NCBI GenBank assembly: GCA_009746045.1
Contig: RPFO01001180.1
Coordinates: forward strand, 110,494-174,493
Source: Mesostigma viride
Taxonomy: Eukaryota; Streptophyta; Mesostigmatophyceae; Mesostigmatales; Mesostigmataceae
DNA: 64,000 nucleotides
Reading direction: 5' to 3'
A program made the translations under genes and the position numbers. Positions 1 through 9,942 of the stretch are shown here, piece by piece. Numbering within the stretch: the stretch's first letter is position 1; each line of letters begins with the position of its first letter. The notes beneath the pieces are model-generated. The model ran no database searches. It was not told the DNA's origin and saw only the letters and a program-made list of their open reading frames with translations.

Positions 1-126
1 GGCGCAGATTCGTATGGCACATACATGCGCGGCGCCTCGCGTGGCGCAGATTTGCGTGGCACATACATGCGCGGCGCCTCGCGTGGCGCAGATTCGTATG
101 GCACATACATGCGCGGCGCCTCGCGT
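1..126. repeat. 42-bp tandem repeat, three copies
   Basis: Three consecutive 42-bp units start at 1, 43 and 85 and differ at only a few positions. The period is a multiple of three, and the unit encodes the 14-residue C-terminal repeat of the minus-strand polyQ gene. The array may continue left of the window. Confidence 0.9.
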
Positions 127-317
127 GGCGCATAGTCTGGTGCCGGCACCGCTGCCGCTGTTGCCGCAGGGGGCGCACTGGCTGCCGGCACCGCTGCCGC
201 CGCTGCCGCCGCTGCCGTGGTGGGCACACCGGCTGCCGCCACCGCTGCTTTGGTGGGTGCGGCGGCTGCCGCCCCCGCTGCCACTGCCGCCGCCGCCTCT
301 TTATGCTTCTGCAGCAG

Positions 318-319
318 TC

Positions 320-350
<31 letters not shown>

Positions 351-412
351 CTGCTGCAGCTTTGTCATCATGGCATTAAATTGCTGCTGTTGCTGTTGCT
401 GTTGCTGCTTCA
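318..412. repeat. CAG/CTG trinucleotide runs (polyQ coding)
   Basis: Two impure CTG/TTG runs (about 318-359 and 382-405) are separated by a short non-repeat spacer. On the minus strand they encode glutamine tracts around FNAMMTKL. In other frames they give implausible polyCys or polyLeu, so the minus frame is the coding one. Confidence 0.85.
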
Positions 413-1384
413 TCATGCTGTCGAATTGCTGCAGCAGCGCTGCCATCCCCTTCGAATTTTCAGCCGGGGCGTCAGGCTGCTTGGCAGGCGCTGAGCCGTT
501 TTCTGAGCGGCGCTGGCGCTTGACTGGTTTCGTCGCCGCAGCTTCTTTGGCAGGCTGCTTGCTCACGATGCGCTTGCCGCGCCCATGCACGTTGGTGACC
601 TCCTGCAACGCGGGCAGCCCTGCAATTTGTGGGTCGGGCATGTCAGAGTCTTGTGTTATGCAAGCTGGCAGACGTGGCAGCGTAGCCGGGTATTTCGCCA
701 AGAGGGCCGATCCTGGAAACTGCTCAGCGGACAAGATGAATGGCGGTGGGCCAGCACTCAATATCTGGGGCAGCAGGTCCGCCTTGTTCTTGATGGCCCA
801 ACTCATCACCGCCTGCATGTCCTCATTCCAAGCGGATGATGGGAGAACGCCCTTGTGCTCCAACCCCAGGGTAGTGGGAAACGTGGTGGCATTCTTGTCG
901 TTGACAACGATGACCACTGCGTCGAAAAATCCGATCGCGGACGGTCGCCTGGTTGGGCTGCCTTTGAGCAAGTCGGTCGAGCAAGTTTTTAAATTTCTTG
1001 TAGCGGCTCTGCCTCACAAAATGCGCGCAGATTGACGAGCTCGCGATTGCCCCCACTACCACCCCCACATGAGGCCATTCGGGGATTGCAAGGGCCACGA
1101 TATCATCCTCGCTGTCGCTGGTGGAAGCACCGCCTGGTGTTGTGTGCATCCCCGGCCCTGCCGGTGGAGGAGAAAAAGCTAGTTCTTTTCTTGTGTCGCC
1201 GACATCGAAATGACGCGACGCCGAAGCCCGAAAGGTACCAGCTGCAGGGCCCGGGGTGTTCTCCTTCTTGGAGGCGTCGCGCTCAACCACGGGAATGTGC
1301 GCGCCGCCAACAGCATGCTTGCCAACCGTGGGGCCCATCGCAGCACGCAAAGCTGCATCACCTTGGCCGCTCTTGTCCTGATTG

Positions 1385-1650
1385 CCATCACCCATCGCAC
1401 CCTTGCCTGCGCCGTTCTTTTCCTCCTCGCCATCACCCATCGCACCATAGCCTGCGCCGTTCTTTTCCTCCTCGCCATCACCCATCGCACCATTGCCGCC
1501 TGCGCCGTTCTTTTCCTCCTCGCCATCACCCATCGCGCCATTGCCGCCTGCGCCGTTCTTTTCCTCCTCGCCATCACCCATCGCACCATTGCCGCCTGCG
1601 CCGCTCTCCTCCTCGACGCCACCACCAAGCGCAACACCGCCTGGGCCGTT
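1385..1650. repeat. 48-51 bp coding minisatellite
   Basis: About five units of 48-51 bp, with the core cgccatcacccatcgc. They encode the Gly/Glu-rich 16-residue repeats of the minus-strand gene. Unit length varies by whole codons, which argues that the frame was under selection. Confidence 0.85.
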
Positions 1651-2340
1651 CTTCTCCTCGACGCCACCACCCGTTGCATCATCATCGACATGACCCTCGT
1701 CATGCAATATTATCACCAGAACCCAGCTCACCATCGTCGACCCTTCCATCCACGACTTTGGCTAGCTTAACGAGTTTCCGTGATGGAACCTTAACGACCT
1801 TGCCCTTGCCGCCCAGCGAATAAAGAGCACCAAGGCCGGCCAGTTGGGCGTCGACCACCTTTTCCTTAAAATCGACAGGCGAGGCCTCCTTGCTGATGGC
1901 GGTAGGCGGCCAAGGGCCGCCACACTCCTGGCAGGTCCACTCTGTGCCATCCTCACCCGCCGATGCATCCCTAAACATCCCGGTGCACAGCCCATGCAAG
2001 TGCTTGCCACACTGGCCTGAGCATGGATGGTTGGCTCCGCCCAGCAGCTCATTTTTGTCGACACTATCAAATCCGGTTGCATGATCAGCGCCGGGCAATT
2101 TCTTGCATCTATCGCCTGCGTAGCAGGGGCCGCTTGACCCCTGCATTCTTCGCTTGATACAGATTTAACCACCGGAAAATAGACAAAGATTGCACGCAAC
2201 CTTCCAATAATGCCGGCTGCGATTTAACCTTCGTTTGCTGGGCGCTGCACGCTGCAATGTATCGAGTCAATTTGCGCGGGATCTGGAACTTTGAATATAT
2301 GTTTAGGCAAGAGGCTGCGGCGTCATTTGGCTGCAGCTGG

Positions 2341-2830
2341 GTAACTACTTGCGTCTTGCGGCCAAGATACGCAGCCTGCCTCGAGAGGGCTGCGTATCTT
2401 TGCCGCAGCCTGCCTCACCAGCTAAAAACCTTGCGGCCAAGATACGCAGCCTGCCTCCTCGAGGATTTACTTGCGTCTTGCGGCCAAGATACGCAGCCTG
2501 CCTCGACTCTCGAGGCAGGCTGCGTATCTTGGCCGCAAGACGCAAGTAGTTACTTCCCCAGCTGCCGAGGCAGGCTGCGTATCTTGGCCGCAGCCTGCCT
2601 CACCAGCTAAAAACCTTGCGGCCAAGATACGCAGCCTGCCTCCTCGAGGATATCCTCGAGGAGGCAGGCTGCGTATCTTGGCCGCAAGGTTTTTAGCTGG
2701 TGAGGCAGGCTGCGGCCAAGATACGCAGCCCTCTCGAGGCAGGCTGCGTATCTTGGCCGCAAGACGCAAGTAATTACTTCCCCAGCTGCCGAGGCAGGCT
2801 GCGTACATTTTGGCGGCAAGTTCCCCAGCT
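2341..2830. repeat. Cluster of nested palindromes built on a GC-rich module
   Basis: A module around gcggccaagatacgcagcc occurs about ten times in both orientations. The longest palindrome is 2573-2730 (158 bp), symmetric about ggatatcc at 2648-2655. A second palindrome is centred near 2508. No coding potential fits. Fold-back element ends or a hairpin-RNA source are possible; no transposase is visible nearby. Confidence 0.85.
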
Positions 2831-3264
2831 GTTCGCTGCTTAGGCAAGTTGTTGCAACGACTTCGCCACGTGACTGCCAACAGGGGCGCCTGCGTTCAAG
2901 TCTTCAGTGCGTGCCCTGGCGGCACATCATTATTACGTAAATAGCCGTGAAGCTTTCGGTACCTTAGCAGTTTATAGTTGGATTTATGGCAGACAAGGCT
3001 GACTGCAGGATATTATTTTGTGGTTTAACAAGTGACGCCGAAATGAATAGGCACGGAGCCGAAAAATAGCCGACGTAGTTGATTTGGAGACGAGTTGTTA
3101 GCATTGATGACAAAAATGGGATTAGGTTTACACAGGACAGTAATAGCCGGCGCTGAGCTGCTTACTCTTATGAGGTCCGGCATCCATTCAGCGCCGGGGG
3201 AGTCCTGATTTTGGTTTAGGTTGAAACTTTTATAAATGTTAGAGATAAAGGCTAGGATAGCAAA
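2831..3264. other. Intergenic, no gene seen
   Basis: No convincing reading frame. It probably contains the promoter and 5' leader of the downstream plus-strand gene, with AT-rich sequence at 3225-3245, but no clear TATA box or motif can be claimed. Confidence 0.5.
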
Positions 3265-5582
3265 ATGGCCGAACATGTCGAGTGGGACGGAGGTATTGTC
3301 TCCGACTCGGACGACGATGACGATTTTGCGTACCATGACGGAGGGCTCGGTCGTGCTATACTGGCATCCCACGTGCCAAATGCTCTGCAACACCGACGTC
3401 CCCTGGCCCCCCATGTTGGTGGGGGTGGTGAAGAAGGTAGAGCAGCCTGCCGATGAGGGGGGCAGCGAGCCTCACCTGGTCCTCTCTGTATACCGTGCCA
3501 GGAGCATGACCGATGCTTGGCATCAGTGGGACCCGAACAGCGCCACATGGCCTCTGCCGAGCAAGTCGTCCGCAAACTCCCACACAGTCACCATCGCAGC
3601 ATCCGAGGTCATCCTCACCTATTGGATCCCGGCGAAGAAGCCCACCTCGCGCCACTTGGTGTCTTTGGATGCCAAGAAAAAGCTGTCTGCTGCGTGCCTG
3701 ACCGCGCTCAAGCAGGTGCCAAGGGACGCAGGTCACCCGACGGTTGACTGGCAACTAGCTTCAACTCCCAAGGGTGTGGTGCGCATGGCTGAACGTTGCT
3801 GGCAAACGATCTTGGAGCAGGTGATGGGTGGCAAGCTCTGCCTGGTAGGACAACTTGTGTGCAGCTATGAGATTGTGCACGAGTCCGTCGGCGGCCGCAC
3901 AGTGAACCGTCCTAGAAGATTCCATGGTCAAGTGGCAGCTGTGGACACGGAACATGGCAAGGTGGCTATGTTTTGGGGTGCTCAATGGGAAGAGCTGGCG
4001 GTGACGTGTGTGGACCTCCCAGAATTGGGGAAGGAAATCTGTGGATGCCCCGGTGTGTCCGTCCCTCCTCTGCAAGCGTCTGAGATCGCCGTTGCCGAGT
4101 CCCGCTTACGTGCGGAGGTGCACGCTGCGCTGACCAGCGCAACTGCGCGCAGCTCGCCTGAGGCAGCGCGCGGCACGGCCGACACAACTAAGCGCAAGCC
4201 GCCTGCGCCTGCAGCAACCAGCACAGCCACGCGCAACCCACGTGCGGTGGCGACCAACTTGCGCGCAGCAGTGCGCGCCCTGAATGATAAGGCTGCAAGT
4301 GACTTGCGTGCGCCCGCGCGTGCGGCCACCGGCGCGGCTGCACCTGCCAACTCGCCTGCGCCTGCACTCACGGCCACCGGCGCGGCTGCACCTAGCAAGT
4401 CGCCTACGCCCGCGCGCGCGGCAGCCGGCGTGGCTGCACCTGCCAACTCGCCTGCGCCTGCACTCACGACCACCGGCGTGGCTGCACCTAGCAAGTCGCC
4501 TACGCCCGCGCGCGCGGCAGCCGGCGTGGCTGCACCTGCCAACTCGCCTGCGCCTGCACTCACGACCACCGGCGCGGCTGCACCTAGCAAGTCGCCTACG
4601 CCCGCGCCTGCGGCCCCCGGCGCGGCTGCACCTGCCAACTCGCTTGCGCCTGCGCGCGCGGCAGCACCTGCCAACTCGCCTGCGCCTGCGCGCGCGGCCA
4701 CCTGCGCGGCTGCACCTGCCAACTCGCTTGCGCCTGCGCGCGCGGCAGCACCTGCCAACTCGCCTGCGCCTGCGCGCGCGGCCACCGGCGTGGCTGCACC
4801 TGCCAACTCGCTTGCGCCTGCGCGCGAGGCAGCACCTGCCAACTCGCCTGCGCCTGCGCGCGCGGCAGCACCTGCCAACTCGCTTGCGCCTGCGCGCGCG
4901 GCAGCACCTGCCGACTCGTCTGCGCCTGCGCCCGCGGCCACCGGCGCGGCTGCACCTGCTGACTCGCCTGCGCCTGCGCGCGCGGCAGCCGGCGTGGCTG
5001 CACCTGCCAACTCGCTTGCGCCTGCGCGCGCGGCAGCACCTGCCAACTCGCCTGCGCCTGCGCGCGCGGCCACCGGCGTGGCTGCACCTGCCAACTCGCC
5101 TACGCCCGCGCCTGCGGCCACCGGCGCGGCTGCACCTGCCAACTCGCTTGCGCCTGCGCGCGCGGCAGCACCTGCCAACTCGCCTGCGCCTGCGCGCGCG
5201 GCCACCTGCGCGGCTGCACCTGCCAACTCGCTTGCGCCTGCGCGCGCGGCAGCACCTGCCAAACTCGCCTGCGCCTGCGCGCGCGGCCACCGGCGTGGCT
5301 GCACCTGCCAACTCGCCTACGCCCGCGCCTGCGGCCACCGGCGCGGCTGCACCTGCCAACTCGCTTGCGCCTGCGCGCGCGGCAGCACCTGCCAACTCGC
5401 CTGCGCCTGCGCGCGCGGCCACCTGCGCGGCTGCACCTCCCGACTCGCCTGCGCCTGCGCGCGCGGCAGCCGGCGCGGCTGAAGAAGATATGTTGTCTGA
5501 TTCCCGTCGTCGCCGGGCACACCGTTACATAGTGTGTCCGGACAGTGATAGCGATGGAGCCCCGGAGGCTATGGAAACATGA
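3265..5582 (+). pseudogene. Acidic N-terminus, unknown domain and Ala/Pro-rich repeat protein, two frameshifts
   Basis: The likely start at 3265 gives MAEHVEWDGGIVSDSDDDDD. After about 25 codons the frame must move in the TTTT run near 3324 to enter a long open stretch, from about 3335, that looks like a folded domain of about 300 residues (EGSVVLYWHPTCQ, VILTYWIPAKKP, VAMFWGAQWEEL). From about 4311 it becomes imperfect Ala/Pro repeats (AAPANSPAPARAA). An extra A near 5262 breaks the frame again; the shifted frame ends in DSRRRRAHRYIVCPDSDSDG and a stop at 5580. No signal peptide is seen, so a wall glycoprotein is less likely than an intracellular or nuclear protein with a disordered tail. 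The family is not recognised. Confidence 0.55.
4311..5480. repeat. GC-rich coding minisatellite, Ala/Pro repeats
   Basis: Alternating modules built on gctgcacctgccaactcgcc and gcgcctgcgcgcgcggc. The strong strand symmetry of GCGC makes long shadow frames on all six frames; only the plus frame joined to the upstream domain is taken as real. Confidence 0.85.
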
Positions 5583-6367
5583 AGTCGCGGTTGCTACCAT
5601 TGTTGCTACCAATGATTGCTATGTGTGCACCATGGCTGCGAACATTGCTGCTTCCTTTGCTGCTTCTCCGCTGATATGCCGTGCTTTTGATTCACTCTCT
5701 GCCATGCATGCCAGTGTAGTGCTGCCACCATTGTCATGATGTAACTTGTCAACACCAATGCATGTTCTGATTCTGATGTGATTGATTATATTCCTGGCCT
5801 GCATGAGTCTGTTGAGGTTGTTTGTCGCTGCTGCGGCTGCTATGACCATTACTAGTGTGCTCATGTGAGTTTTTTGCCATGTCCATTTGCGCAGTCATGG
5901 AGCATTTCAAGGTTTGCCCGAGATTTACGAGACCCAAGTGTCAGTCATTTTCCGCGAAGCCGCGATATAATCCCTGACAGAAACTGGCAAAAACCACATG
6001 GAACATATGCAGAATCCTCCTTGATAATGTCTCATGTAGTAGATACATTCCAGCCTTTGCAATTACAATCACGTCACTAAATTTTAAAGTATGCAAAATT
6101 ACAAGCTGTGAGTGCAATTGTCTCTACTCATCATAAGATACCAGCTTGACAATCATGAATGCCCATTTGGTTACAGCATATAAGGCAACTTGTCATTATA
6201 TAACACAATTATTGACTTGAAACTCCTCGACCAATGCAAAAATTTGCCCAAACCTTCTATCAAACTATTTTGGGAAGTCCACAGCATCCAAAAAACACAT
6301 TTTTCAAATTTTCATTTAGGACAGACCTGCAGCCTCCCAAATCTGTCCTAACCCAAACAAACCACCC
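5583..6367. other. Intergenic, AT-richer, no gene seen
   Basis: Follows the Ala/Pro gene stop and probably holds its 3' UTR. Short frames here lack repeats or motifs. A small inverted pair (aggacaga / tctgtcct) lies at about 6318-6351, just before the (ATGG)n array. Confidence 0.5.
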
Positions 6368-7210
6368 ATGGATGGATGGATGGATGGATGGATGGATGGA
6401 TGGATGGATGGATGGATGGATGGATGGATGGATGGATGGATGGATGGATGGATGGATGGATGGATGGATGGATGGATGGATGGATGGATGGATGGATGGA
6501 TGGATGGATGGATGGATGGATGGATGGATGGATGGATGGATGGATGGATGGATGGATGGATGGATGGATGGATGGATGGATGGATGGATGGATGGATGGA
6601 TGGATGGATGGATGGATGGATGGATGGATGGATGGATGGATGGATGGATGGATGGATGGATGGATGGATGGATGGATGGATGGATGGATGGATGGATGGA
6701 TGGATGGATGGATGGATGGATGGATGGATGGATGGATGGATGGATGGATGGATGGATGGATGGATGGATGGATGGATGGATGGATGGATGGATGGATGGA
6801 TGGATGGATGGATGGATGGATGGATGGATGGATGGATGGATGGATGGATGGATGGATGGATGGATGGATGGATGGATGGATGGATGGATGGATGGATGGA
6901 TGGATGGATGGATGGATGGATGGATGGATGGATGGATGGATGGATGGATGGATGGATGGATGGATGGATGGATGGATGGATGGATGGATGGATGGATGGA
7001 TGGATGGATGGATGGATGGATGGATGGATGGATGGATGGATGGATGGATGGATGGATGGATGGATGGATGGATGGATGGATGGATGGATGGATGGATGGA
7101 TGGATGGATGGATGGATGGATGGATGGATGGATGGATGGATGGATGGATGGATGGATGGATGGATGGATGGATGGATGGATGGATGGATGGATGGATGGA
7201 TGGATGGATG
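6368..7210. repeat. (ATGG)n microsatellite, 843 bp
   Basis: About 211 perfect tetranucleotide copies. The right flank (tgtcaggcttgtcttacatg) is the same as that of the array ending at 44679. The left flank is unrelated, so the array marks the breakpoint of the truncated CACTA copy. Confidence 0.97.
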
Positions 7211-7340
7211 TCAGGCTTGTCTTACATGATGCAGTGGAACTTTGGTGCTGGAGGGTTAATTGTGGCCCGGTCTGGTTTAGCTTCAGTGCTCTCATGTCGG
7301 CCTTCATTTGTAATTATTTGAATGCATGCCCATTGGGCCA

Positions 7341-7661
7341 TTAATTAATTAATAGACACGTGACTGCGTCACGTGAGCATAAGTCCTCAGTGGGAGGGGA
7401 ACATGGGATGGAATGGATGGTGTAAGCTATCTAGGTCCTAGTTACGGGGGTGTGGGCACCGCGGCCCGAATCGCTATGAATGCCATACTTGGTCACACGC
7501 GGAGCCCCCACAGGCTTGGGGGTGGTCTCCTTCATCACTACTTGCCATCTATCCTTGCGCACCATCTGCCTCCATATTACAGACAAACCAGGAGGCTGCC
7601 CGGGGGTGAGCCCGTCACGTCTAGTGTAGCACATGTCCATGCCGAGTCTATCACGAAAAGT
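7341..7661 (-). mobile_element. 5'-truncated LINE 3' end with 11-bp target duplication
   Basis: Flanked by ccattgggcca at 7330-7340 and 7662-7672. The empty site is intact in CACTA copy 2 near 44804-44815. The insert ends, on its minus strand, in a (TTAA)n tail and matches the 3' part of the longer LINE at 15784-16050. This is the classic mark of target-primed reverse transcription. Confidence 0.85.
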
Positions 7662-7772
7662 CCATTGGGCCATGCATAGTGTATATTTTTTATGCATGCA
7701 CGCCCATTATGTATCGCTGGGTCCATCCCATCAATGCTTGTTTATTGCCAGGTCTGGTGTAAGTAAGTTAGT

Positions 7773-8003
7773 ACTTGCGTGTCATGCGCATGGGCATGTT
7801 TAGAGTACTATGCTAATCTCTTTAGAGACATGTAATTACACGGAAGTTACAAATCTCATCTGCATCATGCCCCAAGACACTACATCAAAGAATCAAATAA
7901 AATTATAACATGCCTCCGTTGGGAGATCATGCAGCACATGCATATTCCTTGCTGAATGGGTAGAGGTGGGTCAAGCCGCGACATCGAAATAAGCTAACTC
8001 TAA
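7773..8003. mobile_element. 231-bp block present only in CACTA copy 1
   Basis: Copy 2 reads directly from gttagt to gctatctagt, while copy 1 has 231 bp in between. It contains ctccgttgggag, a motif shared with other retroposon 3' ends in the window (8281, 17050, 22060). It could be a short retroposon insertion or a deletion in copy 2. No clear duplicated flank or inverted ends are visible. Confidence 0.5.
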
Positions 8004-8027
8004 GCTATCTAGTCGATCTACAAAATA

Positions 8028-8225
8028 CTAACTACACTTCTCCCCAAAGCGCCCCTTCCGCTTTGGGGGAGGGGGCTTACCCACATGGGCTGGCGTGTGA
8101 GCCGGGACATTGGTCTTCCACCTCTTCTTGTTCTGCATAGGAACAGAGAGCGAAGAAATGCGGTGTGGGGACCCCTTCTCGTGGTAATGCGTTACATGTA
8201 CTCCCCACCGGGCTTTGCTCTTCAT
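8028..8225 (-). pseudogene. Basic exon-like frame in CACTA copy 1
   Basis: A minus frame reading MKSKARWGVHVTHY and ending KRKGRFGEKCS. It is shared with copy 2 (44915-45127), where it runs five residues further. Basic and proline-rich; it may be the last exon of the element's spliced gene. Conservation between copies is expected from recent duplication, so it is weak evidence of function. Confidence 0.35.
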
Positions 8226-8388
8226 GGGTTCATAAAGACAACAATTATTCAGTAAGAATTTAATAAATTAGGAACATATATCCGTTGGGAGTCACTGTTA
8301 TACATATACCTGAAAAGGGGCATATGATTTTAAATACATTCTGAGCTACAACCTGCACGTGCATGGGTTTAGTTAACTGGCACCTATA

Positions 8389-8541
8389 CTAGAGGCCTGA
8401 CATGGGGTGGAGCTTCAGTGCTTCCCCGCCTTCTCCTTCTCCCACACTGGGTGCTCCGCGTCCTTCTTCTCCGGCCCTGCCCATGGGTGCACCGGCCCCG
8501 CCTCCTCCTTCTCCTCACGGGACGATTCGCGCTCCACGCAT
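8389..8541 (-). CDS. Small Gly/Glu-rich frame, CACTA copy 1
   Basis: A 50-residue minus frame (MRGARIVPRGEGGGGAGAPM ... LKLHPMSGL). The same length and frame occur in copy 2 at 45291-45443. It could be an internal or terminal exon of the element's gene rather than a stand-alone gene. Function unknown. Confidence 0.3.
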
Positions 8542-8729
8542 GGCTGCAGCATCAGTTAGCACGGGCAAGACATAGCAGTAACCGCGCTATGGCTGTTCTA
8601 GCACCAGCCTAGCAGACTTCCATGATCACTCAGCAAACCCACGACAGCTAAACCCTTGGCTGTCACAACCAGTCCATGCATCATTAAGTATGGGTACAGG
8701 GAAAGCTTCCCGCATATCCATGGCCATAT

Positions 8730-9008
8730 CGCAGCAACTGGTGCTCACCACTAGACACTCCCGGCCAGCTAGGCTAGAAACACACGCCCTGATCAAGCAT
8801 GCTGTTTCCGGCCCCACCGTCTAGGTCATCTAGTCGCTCCACACGTAAGCCAGCCATAATTTCAATGCACAAGGATACACATTTCCATCACCATTCATCT
8901 TCATCATCCTGAACGACTCGAAAACGCGGAAAAGATAACGGCAGGCTCGAGCTACCATGGTCCGGATTCTCCCGATTTCTGGCCTGCGCTGGTTGTCTCT
9001 TTGATATT
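8730..9008 (+). repeat. 5' pseudo-LTR of the Penelope-like element
   Basis: About 279 bp from cgcagcaactggtgctcacc to ctctttgatat. It differs from the 3' copy by a couple of small changes (gcaactggtg versus gcaatggtg; agctagg versus agttagg). Pseudo-LTRs of this class often carry hammerhead ribozymes; I could not find a clean canonical core by eye. Confidence 0.85.
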
Positions 9009-9942
9009 AGATTGGTTGAATATAGTTCGTTTTCGGCTAGGAGGCGTGGCCTTTGCATGACGGGCAAGAGGATTTCAGCCGTGGGCAACCAAGCACACAT
9101 GTCGTCGGGCTAGTCCGACGAGTGCGCACGTGAACCGGCACTCCCGGTCACACACGACACCATAGAGATAGTCAGCTGCACCGCCTCATGTCGGCGAAAC
9201 CCATAGTTCCATCGGAATCGTTTCAGCGGCCGGCATTTCCTCTCCGCGTTTCCTCAACCTCGTTTTCAGGATCATACTCATCGTTCCTGCATTTTCCTCT
9301 TCCACGCAGGTTGTGGCTTTTTTGAAAGCCACGAATGTACCCGGGGATGGGACGCTTCGGCTGCCTCAATGCCTACACATTCAATACGATGTCCCCCTCT
9401 CACCTTCCTCCATCATTCCGCTCACATTGCACTACGTGTCTGTGTTTTGTTCTTTTTCTTGTTCTCGTTTGTTTTGCTGTTCTTGTCCTTTTTCTTTTAC
9501 TTTTACTGAGGGAGCTAGGCTGGGCTGCGCGCTGTGTGTGCTACTCTCGTGTTTTTCTGTGGGCACTTGAGAGACTAACCAAGGATCGGGCCCCCCACAC
9601 GGCAATATCAGCCTTTGCTTTTGTTTACCCTCCCATATCTCTTTACAAACGCCAAAAAAACACAAAGGCAGGAGCACGGTGACTCATCTGGAACATGAAG
9701 AAGGGAAATCTTTTCGTTACAGGAAAGAGGTGTCAAGTATGACAATTGGAAGGCCCCCCCACTGGGAATCCACATGTTCCGAGTCCATTCAGCTGTGTTG
9801 TTAGCCACATCCTGCCCCGGGGAGATGCATCATGGACCACCGCTATCGCGTAACGGGTGTTACGCAGTGAATATTGACTTACCTCAATATGCTCCGCTCT
9901 GGTTCTGTTTGATGTCTTAGCTCTCAGTGCATCTGAATCATC
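9009..9942 (+). other. 5' leader of the Penelope-like element
   Basis: 934 bp between the pseudo-LTR and the ORF start. Short frames in it have no recognisable domain. A pyrimidine- and T-rich stretch lies at 9440-9500. It probably holds the promoter and untranslated leader; no motif can be assigned. Confidence 0.5.

Larger units (their letters stand above)
1..2146 (-). pseudogene. PHD-like, Gly/Glu-repeat and polyQ protein gene, 3'-partial, frameshifted
   Basis: Reading right to left from an ATG at 2146, the protein opens with a Cys/His cluster (CSGQCGKHLHGLC, then WTCQECGG) resembling a PHD-type zinc finger. It continues with about five 16-residue Gly/Glu repeats (GAMGDGEEEKNGA), a folded-looking middle (FPTTLGLEHKGVLPSSAWNE), a KR-rich segment (KRQRRSENG), glutamine runs, an Ala-rich stretch and 14-residue repeats (APREAPRMYVPYES) that stay open to the window edge. 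The frame is broken near 1712 and again in a T-run near 929; one surplus base at each point explains the break. Such zinc fingers usually bind modified histone tails or other proteins, so a nuclear role is inferred. I do not recognise the whole protein. The breaks may be decay, sequencing error or, near 1712, a very short intron. Confidence 0.6.

Noticed and set aside
217-1035. Plus-strand frame with polycysteine
   Set aside because: It is the antisense of the CAG-coded polyQ region; the minus strand gives a coherent protein.
3982-5612. Minus-strand Ala/Gly/Arg repeat frames
   Set aside because: Antisense shadows of the GCGC-rich Ala/Pro repeat; the plus frame alone connects to non-repeat coding sequence at both ends.
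6234-7344. Long frames of MDGW or HPSI repeats over (ATGG)n arrays
   Set aside because: A tetranucleotide repeat is open in several frames at once by chance; no natural flanking coding sequence. The same holds at 43232-44816.
8730-9008. Hammerhead ribozyme in the pseudo-LTR
   Set aside because: Expected from known Penelope-like elements, but I found no clean CUGANGA ... GAAA core with paired stems on the coding strand. A covariance-model search would decide.
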